Source: Methanosarcina thermophila TM-1 (GTDB lineage: Archaea > Halobacteriota > Methanosarcinia > Methanosarcinales > Methanosarcinaceae). From it: a stretch of 64,000 nt of DNA. The notes below the pieces were generated by a model, which saw nothing but the letters and a program-made list of their open reading frames with translations, did no database searches and was not told the origin of the DNA. Location: the NCBI RefSeq assembly GCF_000969885.1, contig NZ_CP009501.1, positions 496,001 to 560,000 on the forward strand, read 5' to 3'. This document shows positions 17,554 through 26,423 of this stretch, piece after piece. The position numbers and the translations under genes were made by a program. Position 1 is the first letter of the stretch; every line of letters starts with the position of its first letter.

Positions 17554-19533
17554 ATGAATGGAGGCAGGTTTGGAATAGATTTTCTCTCAACATACGAAGA
17601 GGGAACAAAAAGAGAATGGATCATAGGAAATGGGCTTGGAGGATACGCTTCCTCCACAATCATCGGAGCAGGGACAAGAACTTACCACGGGTTGCTTGTA
17701 GCAGCTCCAGAGAATTCTCCTGGGAGACTTTTAATACTTTCTTCCCTTGATGAGGAAATTTCCATTGATGGAGAACTCTATCATCTCGCGGTCCATCAGT
17801 ATCCCGATAAAATTTTCCCTGAAGGTTTCAAACACCTGGTTGAGTTTAATCGTAACCCATTTCCTCTCTGGATTTACCAGGCCGGAGATTTTACTGTAAA
17901 GAAAAAAGTTTTCATGGTCCATAATAGTAATACCACTTTTGTTGTCTATGATATTACATCTCAAAGAGAAGAAGCTTTACTCAGAATTTTTCCTCTCGTA
18001 AGCTCAAGAGATTTTAACCTTACTGCCCGTTCAGGATACCTTTCTTTCTTCCAGAGACCCGGATCTACAGGGGTATATCTTGCAAGCTCTACTGGTTTCA
18101 CTTTCACGATTTCGTCCAATCTCCAGTATCATCCCGAGCCAGTATGGTACTATAACCTGGAGTATGACACTGAGAAAAGACGCGGACTTAATTTCCAGGA
18201 GGATATTTTCAATCCTGGTTATTTTGAGAGCAAGCTCGAAAAGGGAACTTCCCGTTTTTTTGTAGCAGCTTCGACAGAAGATATCTCTTCTCTAACACTT
18301 GAACAGGTTGATAAACTCTACTTAAGGGAAGCAAATCGGCAGAACCTTCTGTTACTCGACTCGAAGCTTAAAGATCCCTTCGCTCTCAAGCTTCTCAAGG
18401 CAACCGACTCTTTTGTGGTAAAAAACCGTGTTACAGGTGAGAATACCGTGATTGCAGGGTATCACTGGTATTCGGACTGGGGCAGAGATGCTATGATTTC
18501 CCTGCCAGGCTTGCTTTTAATTCCTTATCGTTTCGAGGAGGCAAGGTCTACTCTTATCAATTTTGCCAAATACTGTAGGAGAGGCTTGATCCCCAATACC
18601 TTCCCGGCTTTCGGAGGGGATCCGGTTTATAATACAGTGGATGCTTCTCTCTGGTTTATTCATGCCCTTGACCGGTATTTTGCTTATACGCAGGATTTCC
18701 TTTTCCTCTCGGATGTCTGGGATACCGTAGAGGAAATTATAACCTGTTACTCTAGTGGCACAGATTTTGAAATAGGTATGGATTCTGATTACCTTATTAA
18801 GCAGGGACCTCAACTGACCTGGATGGATGCAAAAATCGGGGAATGGGCAGTGACCCCAAGAGCAGGTAAAGCCTGTGAAATCAATGCTCTCTGGTACAAT
18901 GCCCTGAAGACTGCCTCCAATCTGGGCACCTTCCTCGGTGAGGATGTCTCCGAATACGAGAATCTCGCAGCCGGGGTAGCCTCAAACTATGAGAATGCTT
19001 TCTGGAACCCTGAGACTAACTGCCTCTTTGACCTTATATACTGGGACGAAGCAGGAAATGAGGTTAAAGACCCTGCAATCCGACCGAATCAAATTTTTGC
19101 TGTGTCACTTCCCTATACCATGCTTCCCCCTGAAAAAGAAAGAGCCATAGTGGACAGGGTTGAGAAGGATCTACTTACACCCTTCGGGCTAAGAACCCTT
19201 TCACGCGACCACCCCTTATATAAAGGTCAATACCGCGGGGATGCCCTTAACAGGGATACGGCTTATCATAATGGGACGGTCTGGCCCTGGCTCCTTGGAG
19301 CCTATGTGAAAGCCTATCTGAAGGTTCACGGCTATTCGAAAGACCATATCAAATCCATGAAGACCCTCCTTGAGGGTTTTGACGAGCACCTTGAAACCGC
19401 AGGCATTGGCACCATCTCTGAGGTGTTTGATGGAGATTACCCGCACTCTCCCGGAGGTACAATTTCTCAGGCATGGAGCGTTGCAGAGATTCTAAGGGCG
19501 TATGTAGAAGATGTACTTGGAATTAAGCCCTGA
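17554..19533 (+). CDS. Archaeal glycogen debranching enzyme (amylo-alpha-1,6-glucosidase, GH133 type)
   Basis: 659-residue debranching enzyme. The N-terminal domain carries WIIGNGLGGYASST and RTYHGLLVA, hallmarks of the archaeal/bacterial GDE N-terminal domain. The C-terminal (alpha/alpha)6 catalytic domain shows WYSDWGRDAMISLPG, LTWMDAKIG and NRDTAYHNGTVWPWLLGAY, which hold the acidic catalytic residues and sugar contacts. Length fits the archaeal type. It would remove alpha-1,6 branches from stored glycogen in the cytoplasm. The ATG at 17554 follows a TATA-like AT stretch very closely, so the transcript may be nearly leaderless. The GH130 gene follows 37 bp downstream on the same strand, probably in one transcript. 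Confidence 0.92.
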   Translation: MNGGRFGIDFLSTYEEGTKREWIIGNGLGGYASSTIIGAGTRTYHGLLVAAPENSPGRLLILSSLDEEISIDGELYHLAVHQYPDKIFPEGFKHLVEFNRNPFPLWIYQAGDFTVKKKVFMVHNSNTTFVVYDITSQREEALLRIFPLVSSRDFNLTARSGYLSFFQRPGSTGVYLASSTGFTFTISSNLQYHPEPVWYYNLEYDTEKRRGLNFQEDIFNPGYFESKLEKGTSRFFVAASTEDISSLTLEQVDKLYLREANRQNLLLLDSKLKDPFALKLLKATDSFVVKNRVTGENTVIAGYHWYSDWGRDAMISLPGLLLIPYRFEEARSTLINFAKYCRRGLIPNTFPAFGGDPVYNTVDASLWFIHALDRYFAYTQDFLFLSDVWDTVEEIITCYSSGTDFEIGMDSDYLIKQGPQLTWMDAKIGEWAVTPRAGKACEINALWYNALKTASNLGTFLGEDVSEYENLAAGVASNYENAFWNPETNCLFDLIYWDEAGNEVKDPAIRPNQIFAVSLPYTMLPPEKERAIVDRVEKDLLTPFGLRTLSRDHPLYKGQYRGDALNRDTAYHNGTVWPWLLGAYVKAYLKVHGYSKDHIKSMKTLLEGFDEHLETAGIGTISEVFDGDYPHSPGGTISQAWSVAEILRAYVEDVLGIKP

Positions 19534-19570
19534 AAAAAAATTATGATCGGAATAACGGTCAGTAAGCGGA

Positions 19571-20545
19571 ATGAGGAATAATATGACCTGGAAAGATCAT
19601 GGGGAACTATTTATACGGCACAGGAGGAATCCTATACTTACAGTTGCAGATTGGCCTTATCGAGCCAATTCGGTATTTAATCCTGCAGCCGCGATAGTTG
19701 ATGGTAAAGTCCTGCTGCTGGTCAGGGTTGAGGATCACAGAGGATTTTCTCACTTTACAGTCGCCACGAGTGAGAACGGGATTGATGGATGGGAAATCGA
19801 TAGTAAGCCAACCTTCTTTCCGGATCCTGTAAATTATCCTGAGGAAATATACGGTGTTGAGGATCCGCGCATAACTTACATAGATGAACTGAAAAAGTGG
19901 GCAATAGTATATGTGGCTTTTTCAGATTCTGGTCCTTTACCCGCGATTGCATTTACCGAAGATTTCCATAATTTTGAACGAATAGGACCTGTAATGCCGC
20001 CTGATAATAAGGACGCTGCTCTTTTTCCTGTAAGATTTAATGGCAAATGGGCGATGCTGCACAGACCTGCGCCTACCATTCACACTATGAAAGCAAATAT
20101 CTGGATTTCCTTTTCCCCGGATATGAAATCATGGGAAAGGCATGATGTGCTTCTTTATGCCAGAGAAGGCGGATGGTGGGATGCTTATAAGATCGGTTTG
20201 TCGCCTCCGCCCCTCTATACGCCTGAGGGCTGGTTAATCATGTACCATGGGGTACGCCAGACGACCCCGAAATTAAGCTACCGGCTCGGACTGGCTCTCC
20301 TCGATCTTGAGGATCCCACCAAAGTGCTTCGCAGGTCGGAAGGCTGGGTTTTTGGACCCAAGGAGCCGTATGAACGCAGTGGAGATGTCAACGATGTTGT
20401 TTTCCCCTGCGGATGGGTTGTGGTAGGCGACGAGCTCCGTATTTATTACGGAGCTGCCGATACTTCGGTATCAGTGGCTAGTGCAAAATTGAAAGATATA
20501 ATGGAGTATATCCTCGGATGTCCTGAGGAACAGTGTCCTGATTAA
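19571..20545 (+). CDS. GH130-type glycoside phosphorylase/glycosidase
   Basis: 324-residue five-bladed beta-propeller protein of the GH130 family (mannosyl-glycoside phosphorylases and related mannosidases). Seen: NPAAAIVDGKVLLLVRVED (N-terminal blade with the catalytic-site Arg), GVEDPRIT, the RPAP and WWDAYKIG segments, and YHGV with the family's C-terminal GAADTSVS strand. The conserved Asp in VEDPR is the general-acid position in this family. It would act on a beta-mannoside or similar oligosaccharide by phosphorolysis or hydrolysis, in the cytosol. It is coupled to the debranching enzyme upstream, which suggests a common role in reserve or compatible-sugar breakdown; that link is inference. 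ATG 19571; MTWK four codons later is an alternative. Confidence 0.85.
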   Translation: MRNNMTWKDHGELFIRHRRNPILTVADWPYRANSVFNPAAAIVDGKVLLLVRVEDHRGFSHFTVATSENGIDGWEIDSKPTFFPDPVNYPEEIYGVEDPRITYIDELKKWAIVYVAFSDSGPLPAIAFTEDFHNFERIGPVMPPDNKDAALFPVRFNGKWAMLHRPAPTIHTMKANIWISFSPDMKSWERHDVLLYAREGGWWDAYKIGLSPPPLYTPEGWLIMYHGVRQTTPKLSYRLGLALLDLEDPTKVLRRSEGWVFGPKEPYERSGDVNDVVFPCGWVVVGDELRIYYGAADTSVSVASAKLKDIMEYILGCPEEQCPD

Positions 20546-20805
20546 TATTGCAAAATGGTTTGAAGTAAATAGTGGGAAGTCTAAGGGCATGAGAAAGAAA
20601 AGCGAGTAATCAGACGAGGTGTGTAATCAGACACTCAAATAATTTTTGAAGATCTTGAAAAAGTTACTTACAGGATCTTTGACCGGGAAGTTAGTTTACT
20701 TATCGGATATGTTACTCTGAAAATAAGCTTGCAAACGCCTGATAACAGCAAGATAAGTAATTTTCTAAGAGGAGTAAATCTATCACCAGGGGAAGTAATG
20801 ATACA

Positions 20806-21294
20806 ATGGATGGGAGGAGAGCAGGAAGAGGACCTCTTCAATTGGACATTGGCATAGTTGTATCAGGTCTTGGGGGGAACTCCAGTCAGGAAAGGGATCA
20901 ATTCAATGGCCTTGTTTCCGTTTTTGGTGTTGATCTAGGACTCTATATTGGACCATCGTATAATCCTTTTCAGACTATTGGGCCAAGTATAGGCATTGGC
21001 GTAGTCATAGGATCTAATGGTTTCCTGGCTGCAAAATTAGGCATACATTTCAGAAGAACATTAGGCTTGGGCATGCTATTTCCTATAGTGCCTCTTTATG
21101 GGGCTACCGGAGCGAGTCTTATAGCCGCGCTTCCTGTTCCGGAAGGGGTTAAAACTGTGGCAGCTGTGCCGTTACTCTTGATGCCGGCAGCTTTCGTATA
21201 CCAGGAAAATCTCAAAGCACTATATAGGCGTGGAGCAGAAACTTTAGTGAAATTGAGATCATGCCTGCAAAGGAAAAAGAAAAATTCATATTAA
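20806..21294 (+). CDS. Hypothetical Gly/Ile-rich protein
   Basis: 162 residues of unknown family. It is rich in Gly, Ile, Val and Leu, with alternating hydrophobic segments (IGIVVSGLGG, GPSIGIGVVIGSNGF, hydrophobic LLMPAAFV) and a basic C-terminus ending in Arg/Lys. It could be a membrane-associated or beta-rich protein; no signal peptide is clear. ATG 20806 is the only ATG in frame near the start. Another ATG at 20798, better placed behind AGGGGAA, opens a different frame that runs only 18 codons, so a frameshift near the start is possible. No operon partner. Confidence 0.5.
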   Translation: MDGRRAGRGPLQLDIGIVVSGLGGNSSQERDQFNGLVSVFGVDLGLYIGPSYNPFQTIGPSIGIGVVIGSNGFLAAKLGIHFRRTLGLGMLFPIVPLYGATGASLIAALPVPEGVKTVAAVPLLLMPAAFVYQENLKALYRRGAETLVKLRSCLQRKKKNSY

Positions 21295-21391
21295 CTTAAA
21301 TGTTAGCCTGTGCTGAAATATTTTCTGTGAACATGGTTCAGTGATGGGCGAGGCAAAATCAGATTAAAAATAGGAAAGGATTTTTCCCTTA

Positions 21392-22084
21392 TTATTTAAC
21401 AACTACTTTATTACAGACAAGTTTGTAATTGTTATTATTAGCGTATACAGTCAAGCAAACTGTATAAGTTCCTGCTTTTTTATATGTATGAGTCGGGTTC
21501 TGTGCATTTGATCGGTAGCCGTCACCGAAGTTCCAGTCCCATCTTACAGGTTTAACACCTGATGTCGTATCTTTAAAGGTTACTTTCTTTCCAGAGACTA
21601 CGGATTTGAAACCTGGAACGAATTTTGCAGGGTCATTTGAAGGTGCTTTTGCAGGGTCATTTGCAGGTGCGTTTGCAGACCCTACCGTTATGGCTGCTTT
21701 TTTAACCATACTCACACAACAGTTCCCAGAACCGTATGCAGTTATCTTTACATCAAAGGTTCCAGCCTGTTTTATTATACACGAGCAGGAGCAGATCCCT
21801 TTAGTCGTGCATTTCGAACAGTAGGCGCTTGTTGAACCGACGACCTTTCCAGTTTTCGGATCGATTACCGTATACTGGACAAGTCTAACAGGACCTGATA
21901 CATAGCCTGTGAACCCAATCTTAGCTGGTACGGTTTTGCTTACTGCAGAGCTTATTGTGACCTTGGTAATCTTCAGATTGCTACATGTCCCTCCTTTACA
22001 TGATACACTTGGAGCGCTTGCCATTGCAGAAAATGGCATCAATACCAGTAAAGCTAGTACTAAGAAAATGGCTATTCGTCTCAT
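21392..22084 (-). CDS. Secreted Cys-rich PKD-domain protein
   Basis: 230 residues. An N-terminal signal peptide (basic MRRI, hydrophobic core to about residue 20, AMA-SA cleavage zone) predicts export. Residues about 25-135 form a Cys-rich domain with eight or more cysteines (SCKGGTC, YCSKC, CSCSC, NCC), unusual for this genus and likely disulfide-bonded or metal-binding. A short linker with two near-identical ANDPAKAPSNDPAK repeats follows, then a PKD domain near 165-230 with the WDWNFGDG signature and THTYKKAGTYTVCLTV. A cell-surface adhesive or structural role is inferred. Divergent from the micro-ORF run that starts at 22249. PKD remnants occur again at 26184-26360. Confidence 0.8.
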   Translation of the reverse strand: MRRIAIFLVLALLVLMPFSAMASAPSVSCKGGTCSNLKITKVTISSAVSKTVPAKIGFTGYVSGPVRLVQYTVIDPKTGKVVGSTSAYCSKCTTKGICSCSCIIKQAGTFDVKITAYGSGNCCVSMVKKAAITVGSANAPANDPAKAPSNDPAKFVPGFKSVVSGKKVTFKDTTSGVKPVRWDWNFGDGYRSNAQNPTHTYKKAGTYTVCLTVYANNNNYKLVCNKVVVK

Positions 22085-22212
22085 CAGTTTCTATATTTAG
22101 ACAAACTTGATTATATATCTTAGTAATTGGACCAAATAAGTTTAGTATGTGTATAAATATATTTAGAATCTTAGCCTGATAATATAACATTAACTTTGCG
22201 AATTAACCTGAA

Positions 22213-22237
22213 AAGCGGAGTATTCCGCTGCTTTTTG
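22213..22237. terminator. Hairpin with T tract in divergent intergenic region
   Basis: GCGGA/TCCGC hairpin with a short loop, followed by GCTTTTTG. It lies between divergent genes, where no transcript should end, so it may mark a small RNA or a regulatory structure rather than a terminator. Confidence 0.35.
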
Positions 22238-22248
22238 ATTTCCTGCTT

Positions 22249-22404
22249 ATGGAATATTTATTAAAAAGGAGAAACTTATCAGGCATGCAAGCCCTACTTT
22301 TAAGTTCTCTCAGGTTTGAGGAAAGGGTTGCTCTGATAGGAGAACCGCATTCAGACATATCAGAGAATAATAGATATGGAAAGGTTTTAATCGGAGAAAT
22401 ATGA
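22249..22404 (+). CDS. Possible 51-residue micro-ORF
   Basis: A 51-codon ORF (starting MEYLLKRRNLS, containing RFEERVALIGEPHS) upstream of the zinc-ribbon gene. Its TGA overlaps an ATG at 22401 (ATGA) that opens a 19-codon ORF ending at GAGGTGA, the ribosome site of the zinc-ribbon gene. This chained arrangement suggests translational coupling, but codon evidence is too short to prove it. Confidence 0.3.
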   Translation: MEYLLKRRNLSGMQALLLSSLRFEERVALIGEPHSDISENNRYGKVLIGEI

Positions 22405-22465
22405 GTACTAATATGTGGGTTATATATTTACAGGAAGCCCTTGATGAGATCATGAGGTGACAATC

Positions 22466-22618
22466 ATGTGTAGTATTGGAGACTCATTTGATATCGATAT
22501 GGAAGGAAAGCTGCCGGTTAAAAGTTATGAATGCAAGAGCTGTGGGAATAAGTTCAAAGGTATTGGCAAGAATGTGAAGTGTCCTTCCTGCCAGTCCAGT
22601 GATGTAGCAGAATCCTGA
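22466..22618 (+). CDS. Small zinc-ribbon protein (50 aa)
   Basis: 50 residues, with two CxxC knuckles (CKSC and CPSC) 17-18 residues apart, a rubredoxin-like zinc ribbon. ATG 22466 has GAGGTGA at the right distance. The N-terminus has an additional Cys at position 2. Small zinc ribbons of this kind are common in Methanosarcina and are regulatory or assembly proteins of mostly unknown role. The next gene starts 35 bp downstream, so the two are likely co-transcribed. Confidence 0.75.
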   Translation: MCSIGDSFDIDMEGKLPVKSYECKSCGNKFKGIGKNVKCPSCQSSDVAES

Positions 22619-22653
22619 TCATCAGTCTCATTTTTTAACTGCTAATTTTTAAC

Positions 22654-23139
22654 ATGGAAGAATCGGCATCTTCTAAAGACATTTCACTCAAGGAAAGTGA
22701 GATGCTTCTCCTGCGCGGCACGGCAGGAATAGTGGCTATTGTGAAAGCAGGTCCGAACGGACAGTTCTTTCTGGAAACCGAGAATGAAGAGATTGTACTT
22801 GGACTGGAGCCCCATGACCTGATTGTTGCCTCTGCGCTGTCTGTGGGCGAGAAGACCGAGAAAGGGCTTAAATGCGTGCTCTTCATGGTCCGGGAAATCC
22901 GGTCCCCATTAATAGTCCTTCCAAAAAACCACCCTGCATCCCCGAGGCTTCCAATCGTGGTATCAGCCGGTGGAAAGACTGTTTTGAGCTGCAATATCAC
23001 ACCAGGTACGCATCCCAATCAGGATGTGTTATGCGGTTCAAATGAATTTGACGGGCTTGAGATAACAGGAACACCTGAGGGAGTGCATGTTGAAAATTTA
23101 CCTCAGTGTGAGGTATTGAAGGTTAACTTTGACATCTAA
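22654..23139 (+). CDS. Hypothetical protein, 161 aa
   Basis: 161 residues without a family I recognise. It is soluble and beta-rich by pattern (AGIVAIVKAG, GQFFLETENEEIVLGLEP, PIVVSAGGKTVLSC), with three cysteines and an acidic N-terminus. No signal peptide or membrane helix. ATG 22654 has no clear Shine-Dalgarno. It lies 35 bp behind the zinc-ribbon gene and its end overlaps the open frame of the tocopherol-cyclase-like gene, so the three form a likely transcript. I cannot name a function. Confidence 0.65.
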   Translation: MEESASSKDISLKESEMLLLRGTAGIVAIVKAGPNGQFFLETENEEIVLGLEPHDLIVASALSVGEKTEKGLKCVLFMVREIRSPLIVLPKNHPASPRLPIVVSAGGKTVLSCNITPGTHPNQDVLCGSNEFDGLEITGTPEGVHVENLPQCEVLKVNFDI

Positions 23140-23191
23140 TCGGTTTCGCCCTCAGTATGGCTTTTCACGTGGACGAAACAGGATTATACAT

Positions 23192-24214
23192 ATGATTTTA
23201 AGCGAGACCATCCTCCCATATAGGATGCTCAATACCTGGAAGCCGGAAATATTTCATGGACGAAGGAAAAAGAAGAATTTTTTTGAAGGATGGTATTTTA
23301 AGATAGTAGATCGCAGCGAGAAGCATGCTTATGCTGTCATTCCAGGCGTCTCCCTCCCCGAAAACCCTTCGAATTCCCATGCTTTTGTTATGTTCTTGGA
23401 TGCCAGAGCTCAACGAATGCGTTATTTCAGATACCCACTTAATGAGTTTAGTGCGAGCGATAAAAAGTTCGAGCTTACTATTGGTGGATCTTTTTTCAGC
23501 CTTGACGAGATGAGGCTTAACCTCATGCATGGTGGAGACCCTGTCACTGCTCGCATGAATTTCAAAGACATATATCCCTGGCCCGTAAAATTGCTCTCCC
23601 CTGGGGTAATGGGCTGGTATGCGTTCGTGCCGAGAATGGAATGCTATCACGGCATACTGAGTATGGATCACAGCATTGAAGGGTTTATCGAGGCTGATGG
23701 GATAAGGACAGATCTCAAGGGCGGCAGGGGCTATATTGAGAAGGATTGGGGTACTTCAATGCCATCTTCCTGGATATGGATGCAAACCAACCACTTCGAT
23801 CAGGAGGGAATTTCACTCTCTGGTTCGATCGCGAAGATCCCGTGGCTCGGCAGTTATTTTACAGGTTACATCTTCGGCTTCTTATATGAGAAAAAATTGT
23901 ACAGATTTACGACTTATTCAGGGGCAAAGGTCACCGAGCTTGATGTGACCCGCGATAATATCCATATCCGGCTGGAAAGTAAGGCATACATACTCGACAT
24001 TGATGCGGACAGGTCGGAAGGTGTCGAACTCCCTGCACCAAGATTGGGAGAAATGACTGCTAAGGTCAAGGAGTCATTACACTCCAGCATCAATGTAACT
24101 CTATTAAGGAAAAAAGGTTCTTGCATGGAGCATATTTATTCCGGGACTGGGAGAAACTCAGGCTTGGAATTTGTGGGTGAAATTGCAGAATTGATAAAAG
24201 GCTTGAAAAAATAA
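23192..24214 (+). CDS. Tocopherol-cyclase-like protein
   Basis: About 340 residues; matches the tocopherol cyclase-like family (Pfam Tocopherol_cycl). Seen are KNFFEGWYFKI near the N-terminus, the duplicated beta-sandwich pattern with WGTSMPSSWIWMQTN in the middle, and GSIAKIPWLGSYFTGYIFGF. In plants and cyanobacteria the family closes the chromanol ring of vitamin E; archaeal members have no proven substrate and methanophenazine or other prenyl lipids are only guesses. ATG 23192 with AGGATT upstream fits best; the frame opens at a TTG at 23129 that overlaps the previous gene. Last of the 22.2-24.2 kb run. Confidence 0.8.
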   Translation: MILSETILPYRMLNTWKPEIFHGRRKKKNFFEGWYFKIVDRSEKHAYAVIPGVSLPENPSNSHAFVMFLDARAQRMRYFRYPLNEFSASDKKFELTIGGSFFSLDEMRLNLMHGGDPVTARMNFKDIYPWPVKLLSPGVMGWYAFVPRMECYHGILSMDHSIEGFIEADGIRTDLKGGRGYIEKDWGTSMPSSWIWMQTNHFDQEGISLSGSIAKIPWLGSYFTGYIFGFLYEKKLYRFTTYSGAKVTELDVTRDNIHIRLESKAYILDIDADRSEGVELPAPRLGEMTAKVKESLHSSINVTLLRKKGSCMEHIYSGTGRNSGLEFVGEIAELIKGLKK

Positions 24215-24647
24215 GGCATTAGCCGATGCAGGTGAGCAATAATTTTTTCGCCAGCTCTTAACAGGACTGGTCTTAAGCTTTCTGGCGCAGATTTCCGTGA
24301 AATCCCCGGCTCTTTAAGAGATAATTTGAATATTAAAACAACGTTATAAAAAATCAATAAATTTATATTTGATGCCCATTAATTATCATATACTCGGATA
24401 AGATCCAGTAAAAAAGTGTTATAATACAAGGATCTACTCTTTTATATTATAAATTCGGGAACAAAGTTCTCCTAAGCAGAAATTCAAGTGTTAACTGCAA
24501 TATTGCAGTTATAATCGTTTGTTGATACAGATGCAGCCAAGTATCTAGCATTTAAGCTGAGAAAATAGAACTACCTGTGTTTTGCTCTTTTTTTCAGGAG
24601 GTTCTATTAAGGTAATATGCTGAATGGGACTTAAAGGGTTGATAGAC
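24215..24647. other. Intergenic gap
   Basis: About 430 bp. It holds a small hairpin (GGATTTCAC-like near 24290) and AT-rich DNA with a TATA-like stretch near 24440, which could serve the small zinc protein at 24648. No coding feature seen. Confidence 0.35.
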
Positions 24648-24851
24648 ATGAACATAGAAAAAAAGAAATTTCTTAAATCATTAGGTTTTGGGCGAGAAGT
24701 TTCAATAGTTGCAGATTGTAAATGTCCCCTATGTGCGGATAGGGTAAATACAGAAGAATTCAAAAATGAGATCTTTATTAAAGAATTCGAGCGTTCCGGG
24801 CTGTGCCAGGGATGCCAGGAAACTGTTTTTGGATATAGGGTAGCGTGGTAA
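24648..24851 (+). CDS. Small CxxC/CxxC protein
   Basis: 67 residues from ATG 24648 (alternative ATG 24624 gives 75). The four cysteines form two knuckles, CKCPLC and CQGC, about 30 residues apart, and would bind one zinc ion. Mixed-charge, soluble, ending in GYRVAW. A weak AAAGGG lies upstream. No partner gene. Function unknown; a nucleic-acid or protein-binding zinc microprotein is likely from the pattern only. Confidence 0.6.
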   Translation: MNIEKKKFLKSLGFGREVSIVADCKCPLCADRVNTEEFKNEIFIKEFERSGLCQGCQETVFGYRVAW

Positions 24852-25639
24852 CAGATCAATCCATGTTTTATGAGTTAACAAGCATGGGTTCTGGTTTACC
24901 CCTACCTTTTATTCTTCACAGGAAACTTCCAAAAACTCTTCATTAATTCCCGTTTCAATCCCTCTTTTTGTACTTTCTGACACATTGTTCTTGGTCTGCC
25001 GAAGATATAACAGATTTAATCATTCTGAATCAAGAATTAAGCAATTTTAAACGTCCAGTATTGGAAATTCTAGCTCAGAATTATCTTACTTTCCTGAATC
25101 CGGATGTTTCTAAATCGGGTTGTTCACTAACAGCTATATTCTTACTGTGAAATCTAACAGCTAATTCTTATTGTGAAATCCTGACCAATTCCCGAGCCCG
25201 ATATCACGCCTGTTATGAGAGTGACTGCCGGTCTTGGTTGGAACCGTGATAGCAGTAGCTATCCTTAACCTGATGCAACTGGGGGACCCGGCAGCCGGCG
25301 AGAGAAAAATTTACTATCTGGTTTTCTTCACGTTCTTAAGATTCCCGTTGAGAGAAATCTCCGCTGCCCTGCCTGCATGTATGCCCGGTGAAGGATGAAG
25401 GCTCACTGTTATTTATTTCGTTCTTTTCTATCCATGTTCGTTTACTGTCAATAAAATCAGAATCAGAATAAAGGCATAAAATTCAGCCCGGATGCTGGCG
25501 AAATTGCAAATGTTAAACCGCCTCCAGAGTAGATTTGCAGGTTATACTTCCAGCCTCCTATCAACGTATACCAACGATTCTACCTGTTTGCGTATCTTCA
25601 TAAACTATAAAGTACAATAATAGACCGGGGTAGATAATT
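24852..25639. other. Intergenic gap with one orphan reading frame
   Basis: About 790 bp. Around 25217-25398 a stop-to-stop stretch reads LVGTVIAVAILNLMQ, then GERKIYYLVFFTFLRF, like one membrane segment and loop of a transporter, without a start codon or ribosome site; probably a fossil. An open frame at 24968-25150 is not supported by start or ribosome site. Confidence 0.3.
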
Positions 25640-25858
25640 GTGAGTAAATTAATGAAATATGTTGGTTATGGTGTTGCAGCATTAGGAACCGCTTATGTTG
25701 TAAAACAGATCAGACGTCGCAAAGAAAGTTCGCGTGGGTGGCATAAAATAAAGGTGGGAGAGGAAAAACCAGCTAGTGCAACTGCGCCTCATGAAACACA
25801 GGTAAAAGAGGAAAGACGAACGGGCACAAGGTATGGTTCCAACCCGCTCCGTTACTAA
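25640..25858 (+). CDS. Small single-span membrane protein
   Basis: 72 residues with one membrane segment (YVGYGVAALGTAYVV near residues 8-22), then a basic stretch (KQIRRRKES) and a charged, Thr/Glu-rich cytoplasmic tail. GTG 25640 has GGGGT nine bases upstream; ATG 25652 is the alternative. By the positive-inside rule the tail is inside. No family recognised and no operon partner. Confidence 0.5.
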   Translation: MSKLMKYVGYGVAALGTAYVVKQIRRRKESSRGWHKIKVGEEKPASATAPHETQVKEERRTGTRYGSNPLRY

Positions 25859-26183
25859 CCCTATAATTGAGATCTGATCTGAAAAAAGGTGCTGATAAAA
25901 ATATAAAAGTTATTTGGTGAAGGTCTTGCCCTCGTACTCATCAACGAGTACGAATCAGTTAATTTTTTTAAGGCCTCTTTCTTTATTTTTATGCCCTTTA
26001 TCATATCCAAAATTTGAATATTTTGATCACTATTTGTAGGATCCTGCAGATGAGTTATTGACAACCCTATACAGTATAATCTTCTTTATTCTACTCAGTA
26101 CAAAACAGATACTCGTGTTTTCGAGATCTATTTTTCCCAGATTGATCAAAAACTCATGCACAGGGCTCATTTAGAAAGTTGAT

Positions 26184-26360
26184 TTATCTAACTTTAATAT
26201 AATTACGTATCTTTTTAGTATCGCTACTGTAAGCGTTTTCAACAGTTAAACTAACAGTATATTTTCCAGCTTTATTGTATTTGTGTGTCGGATTCTGAGC
26301 TGTTGAAGTACATTTATCGCCAAAATTCCAGTGCCATGAAGTGTGTGATCCTGATCAAAC
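26184..26360 (-). pseudogene. PKD-domain remnant
   Basis: Start-less stretch reading HWNFGDKC, then [22 protein letters not shown] and a KIRNYIKV end, a clear C-terminal half of a PKD domain and close to the intact PKD domain at 21392-22084. The upstream part runs into unrelated sequence near 26360. A leftover of a duplicated surface-protein gene. Confidence 0.65.
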
Positions 26361-26423
26361 TATGCAGTGGTTATGTTTGATAAAAATATAGAAATTATAT
26401 TCTTAGAATTAACTTATTGAATT

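Noticed and set aside
24968-25150. 60-codon ORF in the 24.9-25.6 kb gap
   Set aside because: Starts only at TTG without ribosome site; no pattern beyond chance.
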